A stretch of 64,000 nucleotides of DNA from Holophaga foetida DSM 6591 (GCF_000242615.2 NZ_KI912268.1:1319725-1383724); one strand, 5' to 3'. Positions 50,831-61,423 are shown, counted from the first letter of the stretch. The notes: generated by a model from the sequence alone, not told the origin. Translations and numbers: made by a program.

Positions 50831-52825
50831 TTGGAAAAGCACCTCATCACCTTCATGCCGGACAATGTTTCGGTGGCCGTCCGGGAGGGCACCAACCTCC
50901 TGGCGGCCGCCAAGCAAGCCGGAATCGATATGAGCAGCCCCTGCGGGGGGCGCGGCACCTGCGGCAAGTGCGCCGTGAAGGTAATCTCCGGAAGCTACGA
51001 CTCCAGGGAAGACGCCCACCTGTCCGAGGATCTCAAGGCACAGGGGCTTGTCCTGGCCTGCAAGATCAAGGTCCGGGGACCCATGACGGTGGAGGTGCCG
51101 ACCCAGTCCCGCCTCACGGAGCACAAAGTGCTCCTGGGCAGCAAACGGACGCGGTTCACCAAGGAGAACGACTTCTTTGCCACCCGGAAGATGAACCCCA
51201 TCTGCCATCGCTACTGCCTCCGCCTGGATCCCCCGGATCTGGTGGACAACCAGAGCGACTGGGACCGTCTTCAGAATGCCCTCCGGAAGCAGCACGGCCT
51301 GAAGGATGCCACCATCGCCATCAGCTGTCTCCAGGCCCTTCCGGCGGCTGCCCGCTTGGGGAACTGGGACATCACGGTGACCGTGGGCACCCTCCTGGGG
51401 GTCCCCAAGGTCCTGACGGTGGAGCCGGGCCACACGACCCGCCCCACCTACGGACTGGCCGTGGACATCGGCACCACCACCGTCGTGGTGGCGCTGCTGG
51501 ATACCGCCACCGGTCGGATCCTCGACAAGGCCGGCACCTACAACAAGCAGTCGGTCTACGGCTCGGACGTGATCTCCCGGATCATCTATACCGATGATCA
51601 CCCGGAGGGTCTGGCCCTGCTGCAGAAGGCCGTACTGGACACCCTCAACGAGCTCATCGACGGTCTGCTCGCCAAGAACGGGATTGATCCCAGGGAAATT
51701 CCTGTCCTGGTCCATGGCGGTAACACCGTCATGACCCACCTCTTCCTGGGCATCCCCGCCACCTGGCTCCGGCTGGAGCCCTATGCCCCCGCCGTCACGG
51801 CCCCCCCGGTCCTGAGGGCGAAGGAACTGGAGCTCCACATCAATCCCGACGCCCTGGTGGTCACCATCCCTTCGGTGGCGGCCTACGTTGGGGGAGATAT
51901 CACCGCCGGTGTCCTGGCCACCCAGATCACGCGTTCCGAAGAACTCACCCTCTTCATCGACATCGGCACCAACGGCGAACTGGTCCTCGGCAACAACGAC
52001 TGGCTCGTCACCTGCGCCTGCTCGGCGGGCCCGGCCTTCGAGGGCTCGGGCATCGCCTGCGGCATGCGCGCCATGGAAGGCGCCATCGACTCCCTGGAGA
52101 TCGATCGCGAGACCCTGGAAGCCCACTGCGGCACCATCGGGAAGATCAAACCCCGGGGGATCTGCGGTTCCGGCCTCATCTGCGCCCTCTCCGAATTGAA
52201 GCGCGCCGGGATCATCGACCGCGCGGGCAAGATGCTGCCTCACCAGAACCAGCGCATCCGTCTCGGCTCCGAAGGCATGGAATACGTTCTCGTCTGGGCT
52301 GATGAAAGCGGAAGCAAGCAGGACATTGTGATCACCGAGGGAGACATCAAGAACCTCCTCCGGGCCAAGGGCGCCATCCTGGCGGGCATCCGCACCATGC
52401 TCAACCTGGTGCAGCTCGAGATGCAGGACATCGCCCGGGTCTACATTGCCGGCGGCTTCGGCAACTACCTCAACATCTCCGACTCGGTCCGCATCGGACT
52501 GCTGCCGGACCTGCCCCGGGAGAAGTTCGAGTACGTCGGCAACAGCTGTATCCAGGGGGCCATGACCGTGCTGCTCAGCCAGGAAGGTCTGGCCGAGTCC
52601 CTGGATCTGGCCAACCGGATGACCTACCTGGAGCTCTCCAATGGGAACCAGTTCATGGACGAGTTCATCTCGGCGCTCTTCATTCCCCATACCGATCTGA
52701 ACCTCTTCCCTTCCCTGCAGACGGAGTGCCCGGGCTCTGCCCAGGCGCTCCGTGGGGAGCAGGAGGGGGACGCAGAGCGACCAACGGGAGCGGGCGGTCC
52801 CCCTCCTTCAAGTCAGGAGTCCTGA
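50831..52825 (+). CDS. acsV: Reductive activator of corrinoid protein (RACo/AcsV type)
   Basis: It uses ATP to drive low-potential reduction of inactive Co(II) in the corrinoid protein. Of 664 residues, the first 95 or so are a [2Fe-2S] ferredoxin domain with Cys38, 44, 47 and 77. A linker follows (about 95-200), and then an ASKHA ATPase-like domain with AVDIGTTTVVVALLD and FIDIGTNGELVLG. The start is an uncommon TTG at 50831. The last 30 residues (ALRGEQEGDAERPTGAGG region) are a low-complexity tail, perhaps disordered. It follows acsC by 13 bp. Confidence 0.92.
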   Translation: MEKHLITFMPDNVSVAVREGTNLLAAAKQAGIDMSSPCGGRGTCGKCAVKVISGSYDSREDAHLSEDLKAQGLVLACKIKVRGPMTVEVPTQSRLTEHKVLLGSKRTRFTKENDFFATRKMNPICHRYCLRLDPPDLVDNQSDWDRLQNALRKQHGLKDATIAISCLQALPAAARLGNWDITVTVGTLLGVPKVLTVEPGHTTRPTYGLAVDIGTTTVVVALLDTATGRILDKAGTYNKQSVYGSDVISRIIYTDDHPEGLALLQKAVLDTLNELIDGLLAKNGIDPREIPVLVHGGNTVMTHLFLGIPATWLRLEPYAPAVTAPPVLRAKELELHINPDALVVTIPSVAAYVGGDITAGVLATQITRSEELTLFIDIGTNGELVLGNNDWLVTCACSAGPAFEGSGIACGMRAMEGAIDSLEIDRETLEAHCGTIGKIKPRGICGSGLICALSELKRAGIIDRAGKMLPHQNQRIRLGSEGMEYVLVWADESGSKQDIVITEGDIKNLLRAKGAILAGIRTMLNLVQLEMQDIARVYIAGGFGNYLNISDSVRIGLLPDLPREKFEYVGNSCIQGAMTVLLSQEGLAESLDLANRMTYLELSNGNQFMDEFISALFIPHTDLNLFPSLQTECPGSAQALRGEQEGDAERPTGAGGPPPSSQES

Positions 52826-52827
52826 AT

Positions 52828-53586
52828 ATGCCCGTACAAATCGCAGTCGCCGGGAAGGGCGGAACAGGCAAGACCTCTTTCTGCGCCCTTCTCACCCGCT
52901 ACCTGATCGACAAGCGCAAGGTGCCCATCCTCGCGGTGGATGCCGACGCCAACGCCAACCTCAACGAGGCGCTGGGTCTCAAGCTTGAAGGTGAAACGGT
53001 TTCCGAACTCATCGCCAGCACCAAGGATGCCAACAGCATCCCCATGGGCATGAGCCAGGAGACCTATATCGAATACAAGCTCAACGCCGCCCTGGCGGAG
53101 GGCAAGGATGTGGACCTGCTGGTCATGGGAGGCCCAGACGGCCCCGGCTGCTTCTGCTTCCCCAACAACATCCTCCGCAAGCACCTCGACAAGCTTCTGA
53201 CCCATGGCTACAAGTACGTCGTCATCGACAACGAGGCCGGCCTGGAGCACATCAGCCGCCGCACCACCCAGGACGTGGACTTCCTCTTCGTCGTCAGTGA
53301 TAGCTCGGCCCGGGCCATCCGTTCCGCCGGACGGGTCCACGAACTGGTCAAGCAGATCCAGACCAAGGTGAAGAACATCTGCCTGGTGGTCACCCGGGCC
53401 ACGCCGGAAGACGTGGAGCTTCTCCGGGAAGAGATCGAAAAGACCGGCCTGACACTGGCGGGAATCATCCCCAGCGACCCCCTGGTGAACGAGTTCGACA
53501 TCAAGGGCCAGCCCCTCTTCAACCTTCCCGCTCACTCGCCAGCCGTGAAAGCGGCTTACGCAATCCTGGACAACCTCAACATTTAA
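52828..53586 (+). CDS. acsF: ACS nickel-insertion ATPase (AcsF, CooC-like)
   Basis: A second MinD-like ATPase in the operon, 252 residues. The deviant Walker A is KGGTGKTS, and the CxC pair is Cys108 and Cys110 in GCFCF. It differs from the upstream cooC product in sequence around the CxC and is placed next to acsC/V/D, as in Moorella, where AcsF is linked to A-cluster nickel loading. The start at 52828 is 2 bp after the acsV stop; longer in-frame starts would overlap that gene. Confidence 0.88.
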   Translation: MPVQIAVAGKGGTGKTSFCALLTRYLIDKRKVPILAVDADANANLNEALGLKLEGETVSELIASTKDANSIPMGMSQETYIEYKLNAALAEGKDVDLLVMGGPDGPGCFCFPNNILRKHLDKLLTHGYKYVVIDNEAGLEHISRRTTQDVDFLFVVSDSSARAIRSAGRVHELVKQIQTKVKNICLVVTRATPEDVELLREEIEKTGLTLAGIIPSDPLVNEFDIKGQPLFNLPAHSPAVKAAYAILDNLNI

Positions 53587-53599
53587 AGGGGAAATACCC

Positions 53600-54574
53600 A
53601 TGCCTGTTCAGATCCTGAAGGAACGCAACTCGGGCAAGATCACCTGTGTCACCCTCGGCGCCACCGCCGAACAGGGTGGCACCCGCGCCTGCACGATCAC
53701 GGTGGGCGGCGAATCCAGCCTGCCCTGGCTCCACTTCGAGGGTGAGACCCCCAACAAGCCCGTCGTGGCCGTCGAAGTCCTGGACCGCTACCCCGAGGAG
53801 TGGAACGACGCCGTCAAGGCCGCCTACGGCGACGCCATGAAGGATGCCGCCACCTGGGCCAAGGCTGCCGTCGAGTGCGGTGGCGCGGACCTGATCTACC
53901 TCCGCCTCCAGAGTGCCGACCCCGAGCTGGGTGCCAGCACCCCCGAGCAGTGCGTCGCGACGGTCAAGAAGGTCCTGGCCACCGTGGGTGTGCCCGTCGC
54001 CGTCATCGGCTGCGGCATCGATGAGGTGGACAACAAGGTGATCCCCGCCGTGGCCGAGGCCTGTGCCGGTGAGAACCTGCTCCTGGGCCTCGCCACCACC
54101 GAGAACTACAACACCATCGTGGCCGCCGCCATGGTGCACAAGCACACCGTGATCGCCCAGTCCCCCCTGGACATCAACATGTGCAAGCAGCTCAACATCC
54201 TCATCACCGAGATGGGGATCCCCGCGGACCGCATCATCGTCGATCCCAGCATCGGCGGCCTGGGCTACGGCCTGGAGTATGCCTACTCCGTAGGTGAGCG
54301 CGCCCGCATCGGCTCCCTCCAGGGCGACAAGATGCTGGCTCTCCCCGTCATTGGCACCGTCGGCTTCGAGGCCTGGAAGGCCAAGGAAGCCAACGTGGGC
54401 GCCGACGAGTTCCCCGGCTGGGGCGACCAGGCTGAGCGCGGCATCCTCTGGGAGACCGTGACCGCCGCCTCCCTGCTGCAGTCCGGTCTGGACATCCTGG
54501 TGATGCGCCACCCCGAGGCCATTGCGCTGGTGAAGAAGAACGTGGCGGACCTGATGGCACCGAGCAGTCTCTAA
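53600..54574 (+). CDS. acsD: Corrinoid iron-sulphur protein small subunit (AcsD)
   Basis: The delta/beta subunit of CFeSP, which pairs with AcsC to hold the cobamide. It is 324 residues with a TIM-barrel fold: VVAVEVLDRYPEEW, YLRLQSADPELGASTPEQC, VIGCGIDEVDNKV and IIVDPSIGGLGYGLEYAYS are recognisable family blocks. No metal centre of its own is seen. An AAGGGGAA site precedes the ATG. The gap to acsE downstream holds a repeat, which separates these partners. Confidence 0.95.
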   Translation: MPVQILKERNSGKITCVTLGATAEQGGTRACTITVGGESSLPWLHFEGETPNKPVVAVEVLDRYPEEWNDAVKAAYGDAMKDAATWAKAAVECGGADLIYLRLQSADPELGASTPEQCVATVKKVLATVGVPVAVIGCGIDEVDNKVIPAVAEACAGENLLLGLATTENYNTIVAAAMVHKHTVIAQSPLDINMCKQLNILITEMGIPADRIIVDPSIGGLGYGLEYAYSVGERARIGSLQGDKMLALPVIGTVGFEAWKAKEANVGADEFPGWGDQAERGILWETVTAASLLQSGLDILVMRHPEAIALVKKNVADLMAPSSL

Positions 54575-55568
<994 letters not shown>

Positions 55569-55587
55569 GTTTCAAGTCCTCGCGCAG

Positions 55588-55622
55588 AAAAGGCCCAGCC
55601 GGAACCCATCCGGCGGGCCTTT
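55588..55622 (+). terminator. Terminator after the CODH/ACS operon
   Basis: AAAGGCCC and GCCGG pair with CCGGC and GGGCCTTT around a seven-base loop, with one mismatched base in the stem. T residues after the stem are partly interrupted (TTTCCCGATTTCTTTT), so strength is moderate. Confidence 0.7.
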
Positions 55623-55722
55623 CCCGATTTCTTTTGTCGGAAGACAGCGTGGGATACTTCGCCCAGAGCGAAAGCGCACAGGGTCCTTGAAATAGGCATC
55701 GTGCACGGTAGAGAATGGCTCT

Positions 55723-56304
55723 ATGCCTTGGGACTGGTTTTCCGTCTACGCCCCAATATATGATCCGTTCTTAAAGATCACCAGAATCGCCCCATCCGAG
55801 GCCCTGCTGGCACTAGCAGACCTTCGAACGCACGAGAGAATTCTTGACGTCGGCGGCGGCACGGGCCGCATCGCTGCGGCCGCCGTCGGCACCGTGGGCG
55901 AAATCGTCATCCTTGACCCCTGCCGGGCCATGCTGGAGCGCGGCCCCCGCCACCCCACGATCCACCGGGTCCGTGGGGGCGCCCGACAGATACCCTTCGG
56001 CGAAGCGACCTTTGATGCCATCCTCTGCGTGGATGCCCTCCACCACATCAAGGAGGCCCAGAGTGCCGTTGCGGAGATGCACCGTGTCCTCAAGCCAGGC
56101 GGGAGGGTCATCGTCCAGGAGTTTGATGTGCGTGGATGGCGCGGGAAGCTCGCCGCCATATTCGAGCATCTATTCATCGACCACTCCAGATTCATTGCCC
56201 CCGAAACCCTCCAGGATCTCTTTGGAAGCACAGGGATTCCTGGAACGAGCCGACGGCACTCTTGGCTGGAATACACTTTCCTCGGCAGAAAGGCGGAGCC
56301 ATGA
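55723..56304 (+). CDS. Class I SAM-dependent methyltransferase (UbiE-like)
   Basis: A 193-residue methyltransferase. The SAM loop is ILDVGGGTGRIAAA (motif I), followed by ILDPCRAML, the motif II-III region FDAILCVDALHHI and LKPGGRVIVQEFD. The acceptor-binding part is short, so the substrate is probably a small molecule. It is the first of five tightly packed genes. It overlaps the next methyltransferase by ATGA. Confidence 0.85.
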   Translation: MPWDWFSVYAPIYDPFLKITRIAPSEALLALADLRTHERILDVGGGTGRIAAAAVGTVGEIVILDPCRAMLERGPRHPTIHRVRGGARQIPFGEATFDAILCVDALHHIKEAQSAVAEMHRVLKPGGRVIVQEFDVRGWRGKLAAIFEHLFIDHSRFIAPETLQDLFGSTGIPGTSRRHSWLEYTFLGRKAEP

Positions 56305-57149
56305 AACGCCTGCTCATGGCTTGGCGCGTCACAGAGCGCTTCCTGGGAGGCCACCGAGCAGGCCTCGACGAGATCGCCAGCGACTATGATGCAGCGGCAG
56401 CAACCTACGACAGGACCTGGCGGGCCTTCATGACCCCAGTGAACCAGACCGTCCTGGCCCACCTGAAGCCCCCCCCGGGGGGGCGGGTCCTGGACCTGGG
56501 CTGTGGAACGGGACTCGTGATGGACCACCTCTCCGACCGGAGATTTGATGGAATCATTCTCGGGATCGACGCCTCCCCAGGCATGCTGGCCAGGATCCAG
56601 GCGAGAGAGGGCGATACCCTGATGCTGGGGGATGCCCACAAGCTCGTGGAGGGCCTTGGGGATTCCTCCCTGGATGCCGTCACAGCCCTGTGGTCCTGGG
56701 AATACATGGATCGGACCAAGCTGCTCCCGAAGCTCAAGCGGGTCCTGCGGCCCGGCGGGCAGCTCATCCTTCTGGCCAATCGACGGTCCACGGTCCCCGA
56801 GCTGGAGAGGGCGTTCCTGGAGCTGATGGCCAGACGGCCCAGGGATATCCGGAAGGTCTTCCACCTCGGCCTGCGGATGCCCGAAAGCTCCCGACAGATG
56901 GCCAGGGAGCTGGCCCAGTGCGGTTTCAGGGTCGACCACGCCGGAGACGGAGAGCGGATCTGCACCCATGATGGCCCCAAAGAAGCCATTGATTGGGGGT
57001 TCAAGACCGGCGCCCTGGCTGGCACTCGCTGCATCCTCGGCATCCCCGACCTGGAGGAGCGCCTGGCCGAAGTCATGGACCGCCCAGAAGGCTCCTCATG
57101 CACCACGACCCACCGATTCTCATGGGTAGCCGGGGCCCTTCCATGCTGA
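56301..57149 (+). CDS. Class I SAM-dependent methyltransferase
   Basis: A 282-residue methyltransferase distinct from the upstream one. Motifs are VLDLGCGTGLVMDHL, GIDASPGML and LKRVLRPGGQLILLAN, with a longer C-terminal substrate region. The N-terminal 40 residues (RVTERFLGGHRAGLDEIASDYD) are helical. Two different methyltransferases in one operon suggest two methylation steps on the same product. The stop overlaps the start region of the radical SAM gene. Confidence 0.83.
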   Translation: MKRLLMAWRVTERFLGGHRAGLDEIASDYDAAAATYDRTWRAFMTPVNQTVLAHLKPPPGGRVLDLGCGTGLVMDHLSDRRFDGIILGIDASPGMLARIQAREGDTLMLGDAHKLVEGLGDSSLDAVTALWSWEYMDRTKLLPKLKRVLRPGGQLILLANRRSTVPELERAFLELMARRPRDIRKVFHLGLRMPESSRQMARELAQCGFRVDHAGDGERICTHDGPKEAIDWGFKTGALAGTRCILGIPDLEERLAEVMDRPEGSSCTTTHRFSWVAGALPC

Positions 57150-58420
57150 GGGACGCCCTCCACTTGGTTGGACTCCTCGGCAGCCCGAGCAGCCACCGCC
57201 TCCTGCTCCAGGTCCACCGGGAGTTCAGACAGGACCCCCACTACCGTTTCCGGCACCTGCTCCGAGCCATGATCCATGTGGGACTCCACGAGCGGATCGT
57301 ACAGACAAGGGTGGGATACCTCGTCTCCTCCTTCCTGCCCCCCATCCCTTCCAGAGCATTCGAGCAGCTTCTCCGGGCCACTCCAGGGGAGAGCACCCGC
57401 TACGAGGAGCACATCCGAGCCCAGCGCACGGCCCCGATCTCCCTCTTCATGGCCGTCACCGGACGCTGCGCATACCGATGCTGGCACTGCAGCGCGGCCA
57501 ACCAGGCTGGATCACCGGAGCCCAGCCGGGAGCAGCTCCTGGCCGTCATCGCCCAGCTCCAGGACATGGGGACCTCCATCCTCGGGCTCACCGGCGGCGA
57601 GCCCCTCCTGCGGGAAGACCTGGAGGATCTCATCGCCGCCATCGACGATCGTTCCGTCAGCATCCTCTACAGCAGCGGTTCGGGATTGACCCGGGCGCGG
57701 GCGCGCGATCTGGCCGGGGCCGGACTCTTCGCGGCGGGGATCAGCCTTGACCGGACCGATCCGGCCACCTTTGACCGGATGCGGGGACACACTGGAGCCT
57801 GGGAAGCCTCGGTGACCGCCATCGACCATCTGCGAAGCACCGGCAGGATCCACGTCATGGTGCAGTGCGTGGTGGACCAAGAATGCCTTGCCCGGGGGGA
57901 GCACGAAGCCCTCGCCCGCCTGGCCAAGAGGATCGGCGCCCACGAGATCCGTTTCCTGGAGGCGATGCCCGCAGGACGGCTCTCCACCTGCCAGCCTGGA
58001 GCCTTCCTCTCCCCCAGGGACCGGGAGCTGCTCCTCAGATTCCAGAGGAGGGCCAACTGGTCATCGGAATACCCCAAGGTCACCGTGTTCGCCCACACTG
58101 AAAGCCCTGAGATGTTCGGCTGCGGGGCTGGAACCCAGCATTCGTATCTGGACGCCATGGGCAACCTCAGCCCCTGTGACTTCGTTCCCCTCGGGTTCGG
58201 GAACGCCTTTGAGGAGCCCATCGCCGAAATCTGGAAGCAGATGAACCAAGCCGTCGGCATCCCCCGCTCCCGCTGCCTCGCATTCGAACTCCAGCCCCTC
58301 CTGGAAGGGAGTTCCCCGGAGCGCCCCCTGCCACCAGATACCTCCCAGGAGCTCTGCGGAAAATGCAGGAAAGAAGCCCAGCTCCCCCGCTTCTACCGCA
58401 TCCTTGCGGGGCAACCCTGA
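57143..58420 (+). CDS. Radical SAM protein with SPASM-like C-terminus
   Basis: About 425 residues from ATG 57143, which overlaps the previous gene by seven bases; ATG 57122 and 57098 are also possible. A helical N-terminal region (about 90 residues) comes first. The radical SAM cluster motif is CAYRCWHCSA, with GLTGGEPLLRED as the GGE motif after it. Near the C-terminus are CGAGTQHSYLDAMGNLSPCDFVPLGFGNAFEEPIAEIW and a final CGKC, as in SPASM/twitch proteins that hold extra clusters. Such enzymes often modify peptides or small metabolites; no peptide precursor was found. Confidence 0.82.
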   Translation: MLRDALHLVGLLGSPSSHRLLLQVHREFRQDPHYRFRHLLRAMIHVGLHERIVQTRVGYLVSSFLPPIPSRAFEQLLRATPGESTRYEEHIRAQRTAPISLFMAVTGRCAYRCWHCSAANQAGSPEPSREQLLAVIAQLQDMGTSILGLTGGEPLLREDLEDLIAAIDDRSVSILYSSGSGLTRARARDLAGAGLFAAGISLDRTDPATFDRMRGHTGAWEASVTAIDHLRSTGRIHVMVQCVVDQECLARGEHEALARLAKRIGAHEIRFLEAMPAGRLSTCQPGAFLSPRDRELLLRFQRRANWSSEYPKVTVFAHTESPEMFGCGAGTQHSYLDAMGNLSPCDFVPLGFGNAFEEPIAEIWKQMNQAVGIPRSRCLAFELQPLLEGSSPERPLPPDTSQELCGKCRKEAQLPRFYRILAGQP

Positions 58421-58441
58421 CCCGAATCCAATGGAGCCTCG

Positions 58442-58855
58442 ATGCCCCGCCCTTCCTCAGACACCCACCCCCTCCTCTCGGCCATCAACGCCCTGGTCAC
58501 CGGCGCCATCGCCGCCTTCATCTACGTGAGGATCGCCGCCCATTCCAACGAGCTGTGGAGCGGCGTGCACTTCCACCCGCTGAATTATGCCGCCATGTTC
58601 TTCGTCTGCGGCGCCAACACCCTTGCATTCTTCAGCTGGCTCAAGGCATGGAGGCCTGTCCGGAAGTGGAAAGGTCTCCTGGCCGGTCTGCTGGTAGCCG
58701 TCGCCGGTTCCTTCCTCTGCTCCCTGGTGATGGGGCTGGGCACCGGAAGGGTGTCCGATCTCCTCGGTGCGACACTATTCTTCATCCCTCTCAGCGCCCT
58801 GGTCGGAGCCGTTGCAGGCTTCCTCCTGGCCCATCTGGTGGCTGGGGAGGCATGA
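58442..58855 (+). CDS. Small membrane protein with four helices
   Basis: A 137-residue integral membrane protein with helices at about 12-32, 48-66, 78-98 and 108-133. Charged loops are short. I do not recognise a family. It stands between the radical SAM and hydrolase genes and overlaps the latter by ATGA, so it is likely part of the same pathway, perhaps as an anchor or transporter of the product. A GGAGCC site precedes the ATG. Confidence 0.55.
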   Translation: MPRPSSDTHPLLSAINALVTGAIAAFIYVRIAAHSNELWSGVHFHPLNYAAMFFVCGANTLAFFSWLKAWRPVRKWKGLLAGLLVAVAGSFLCSLVMGLGTGRVSDLLGATLFFIPLSALVGAVAGFLLAHLVAGEA

Positions 58856-59703
58856 GGCAGGAGAAGCCCAGCCTCCTTCTCCTGCCCGGATGGAACACCC
58901 CGGCTCGCTACCTTGAAGGGACGCTTCCGCCCTGGTTCCTCCAGCACTGGACCTGCCGCATCCACGAATGGCCTGGCCTCGGCGCCCGGAGCGCCTGGGC
59001 CCCACCCGGAGACATGGAGGAACTGGTCGGAGAGGTGCGCTCAGCCCTCGCCCAGGGACCCTTCGCCGGGGTGGTCGGCTTCTGCCTGGGGGGCGTCGTG
59101 GCCTGGGAACATGCCAGGAGGACTCCGACAGGACACCCCCCCCTGATCCTTGTGGAGAGCCCTTACCATTTCCCCCTGCCCCTGGTTCCGATCCTCGTTC
59201 CAGGGATCGGCCCATGGCTGTTCCGGGGGTTCACCGGAACCCGTCCCGGTCGTGCCTGCATCAAGTGGGCTCTCTTCGGCAGACAGTCGGCACTGCCCCC
59301 GGGATTCTGGGAGGCCTTCGGCCGCCCTCAGTCGGCCTCCGCAGCTCAAGCATATCTGAGGATCATCAGCCGCTATGAGAAGGGCCTCCCCCTGACCCCA
59401 GCCCAACTCGCCTGCCCCTGCCATCGCATTGTCGGAGCGGCATCCCCCCGCCTACTCGCTTGGCCCTGGGGGCGCAAGCACACCATCTTTGCTGAAGAGC
59501 ACCGGATGAGGGGGGTCGGCCACTTCCCGGCTTCGGAGTGCCCCGAGGGCCTCTACCGGATGATCGATGCGATCCTCGGGCCGCCAAGAATTGAATTTCC
59601 TCGCCCACGTCCATCCATGGCTAGAATGGGGAATTGGCCCATTTCCGGGCCACCGGAAGGCCCATGTTCGAATCCCTCACCGAAAAGCTCACCAAAGCGA
59701 TGA
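58852..59703 (+). CDS. Alpha/beta-hydrolase-like protein with a Cys nucleophile
   Basis: A 283-residue alpha/beta-hydrolase fold. The nucleophile elbow is GFCLGG, so Cys stands where most family members have Ser, as in dienelactone hydrolases. The likely catalytic His is in RGVGHFPASE. LLLLPGWNTPARY forms the oxyanion strand. It overlaps the previous stop by ATGA, and its own end runs 40 bp into ffh. The last 30 residues may therefore not be conserved. A hydrolase, acyltransferase or cyclase role in the operon's pathway is possible. Confidence 0.75.
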   Translation: MRQEKPSLLLLPGWNTPARYLEGTLPPWFLQHWTCRIHEWPGLGARSAWAPPGDMEELVGEVRSALAQGPFAGVVGFCLGGVVAWEHARRTPTGHPPLILVESPYHFPLPLVPILVPGIGPWLFRGFTGTRPGRACIKWALFGRQSALPPGFWEAFGRPQSASAAQAYLRIISRYEKGLPLTPAQLACPCHRIVGAASPRLLAWPWGRKHTIFAEEHRMRGVGHFPASECPEGLYRMIDAILGPPRIEFPRPRPSMARMGNWPISGPPEGPCSNPSPKSSPKR

Positions 59704-61043
59704 AGTCGCTCCGGGGCGAGACTCGCCTCACGGAGAAGAATATCGAGGACGCCCTGCGGGAAGTGCGCATGGCCCTCCTTGAGGCCGATGTCCACGTCCA
59801 GGTGGCCCGCACCTTCCTCCAGCGGGTCAAGGAGAAGGCCCTGGCCCAGGGCCCCGATGGCAAGGGCACCGTGGTCCTGGATGGCCTGAATCCCGCCCAG
59901 CAGTTCATCGATATCGTCTACCAGGAACTCACCGAGATCATGGGGGGCACGGCCCCCGAGCATCCCCTGGACTTCGCCAGCAAGCCCCCGACGGTGGTGA
60001 TGATGGTGGGCCTCCAGGGCGCCGGCAAGACCACCACCTGCGGCAAGCTGGCCAAGTTTCTCAAGAAGCTCGGCCGCTCGCCCCTCCTGGTGCCCGCCGA
60101 CATCCAGCGCCCCGCCGCCGTGGAGCAGCTCCATGTCGTGGCCCAGGATGCGGGGGTGCCCAGCTACCGCACGGACTCCAAGGATCCCGTGGCCATCTGC
60201 AAGGCCGCCGTGGAGGAGGCCCGGATCAAGGGCTGGGATACGGTCATCCTCGACACCGCTGGCCGCCTACATCTTGATGAACAATTAATGAATGAACTCG
60301 TCCGGATCCAGGAAGGCACCCAGCCCAACGAGATCCTCTTCGTGGCGGACGCCATGACGGGCCAGGACGCGGTCCGCTCCGCCACCGCCTTCCACGAGAA
60401 GCTGGGCCTCACGGGCGTCATCCTCACCAAGACCGATGGCGACACCCGTGGCGGCGCGGCCTTCAGCATCAAGCACGCCACCGGCCGCCCCATCAAGTTC
60501 GTGGGCGAGGGCGAGAAGCTGGACGACTTCCAGCGCTTCCACCCGGACCGCATGGCCCAGCGCATCCTGGGCATGGGCGATGTCCTGACCCTCATCGAGC
60601 AGGCCAAGGACAAGATCGACGAGAAGGAAGCCGAGGCCATGGCCCAGAAGCTGGTGAAGAACCAGTTCACCCTGGAGGACATGCGCAGCCAGCTTCAGCA
60701 GGTCAAGAAGATGGGTTCCATGCAGAAGCTCATCGGGATGCTCCCGGGCATGGGTCAGATGAAGGCCCAGATCGAGAGCGTGGTGACCGACAAGCGCATG
60801 ACGCACCTGGAGGCCATCCTCAATTCCATGACCCCCAGGGAGCGGGCCAACCACAACCTGCTGGATGCAAAGCGCAAGCGGCGCATTGCTGCCGGCGCAG
60901 GGCGGCCGGTCCATGAGATCAACCAGCTCCTCAAGCAGTTCCTCGAAATGAAGAAGATGATGGGTCAGATGAAGGACCCCCGCTTCATGAAGCGGATGGC
61001 TGCCATGAAGAACATGCCGGGGATGCCCAAGATGCCGTTCTGA
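59664..61043 (+). CDS. ffh: Signal recognition particle protein Ffh
   Basis: Ffh binds signal sequences of nascent membrane proteins and 4.5S RNA. It has 459 residues. The N domain comes first. The G domain has GLQGAGKTTT (P-loop), DTAGRLH and TKTDGDTRGGA. The Met-rich M domain is at the C-terminus (MGQMKAQIE, MKRMAAMKNMPGMPKMPF). The start at ATG 59664 fits the family's MFESLTEKL beginning. It is followed by rpsP, khpA and rimM, a classical order in many bacteria. Confidence 0.97.
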   Translation: MFESLTEKLTKAMKSLRGETRLTEKNIEDALREVRMALLEADVHVQVARTFLQRVKEKALAQGPDGKGTVVLDGLNPAQQFIDIVYQELTEIMGGTAPEHPLDFASKPPTVVMMVGLQGAGKTTTCGKLAKFLKKLGRSPLLVPADIQRPAAVEQLHVVAQDAGVPSYRTDSKDPVAICKAAVEEARIKGWDTVILDTAGRLHLDEQLMNELVRIQEGTQPNEILFVADAMTGQDAVRSATAFHEKLGLTGVILTKTDGDTRGGAAFSIKHATGRPIKFVGEGEKLDDFQRFHPDRMAQRILGMGDVLTLIEQAKDKIDEKEAEAMAQKLVKNQFTLEDMRSQLQQVKKMGSMQKLIGMLPGMGQMKAQIESVVTDKRMTHLEAILNSMTPRERANHNLLDAKRKRRIAAGAGRPVHEINQLLKQFLEMKKMMGQMKDPRFMKRMAAMKNMPGMPKMPF

Positions 61044-61180
61044 TGCGATCCCGGTAGGGACCCGCGCACCCCACCACCAGCCTTTCCCCCTTCGTCCCCA
61101 CCCCTCGACCCCATCGAGGCCATATTTCAACTTGGTTTTCACCCCAATCCGGGATAAACTGGCAAGCTCTAGGAGTTCAA

Positions 61181-61423
61181 ATGCTCACAATCCGTCTCGC
61201 TCGCAACGGTGCCAAGAAGCGGCCCTTCTACCACATCGTCGTGTCTGAGCACGACCGCATTCCCACCGGCCGTGCCATCGAGATCCTCGGTTTCGTCAAC
61301 CCCATCGCCACCGCCGGCGAGACGGTCCGCATCGACGCCGACAAGGCCAAGTCCTGGATCCAGAAGGGTGCCCAGCCCTCCAAGACCGTCCTGGATCTCT
61401 TCAAGAAGAACGCGATCCTCTAA
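61181..61423 (+). CDS. rpsP: 30S ribosomal protein S16
   Basis: An 80-residue ribosomal protein. MLTIRLARNGAKKRPFYHIVVSEHDRIPTGRAIEILGF is the family N-terminus, and INPI/KAKSWIQKGAQPSKTV the rest. It has AGGAG before the ATG. The 137-bp gap after ffh may hold a promoter. It is at the head of the rpsP-khpA-rimM group. Confidence 0.97.
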   Translation: MLTIRLARNGAKKRPFYHIVVSEHDRIPTGRAIEILGFVNPIATAGETVRIDADKAKSWIQKGAQPSKTVLDLFKKNAIL

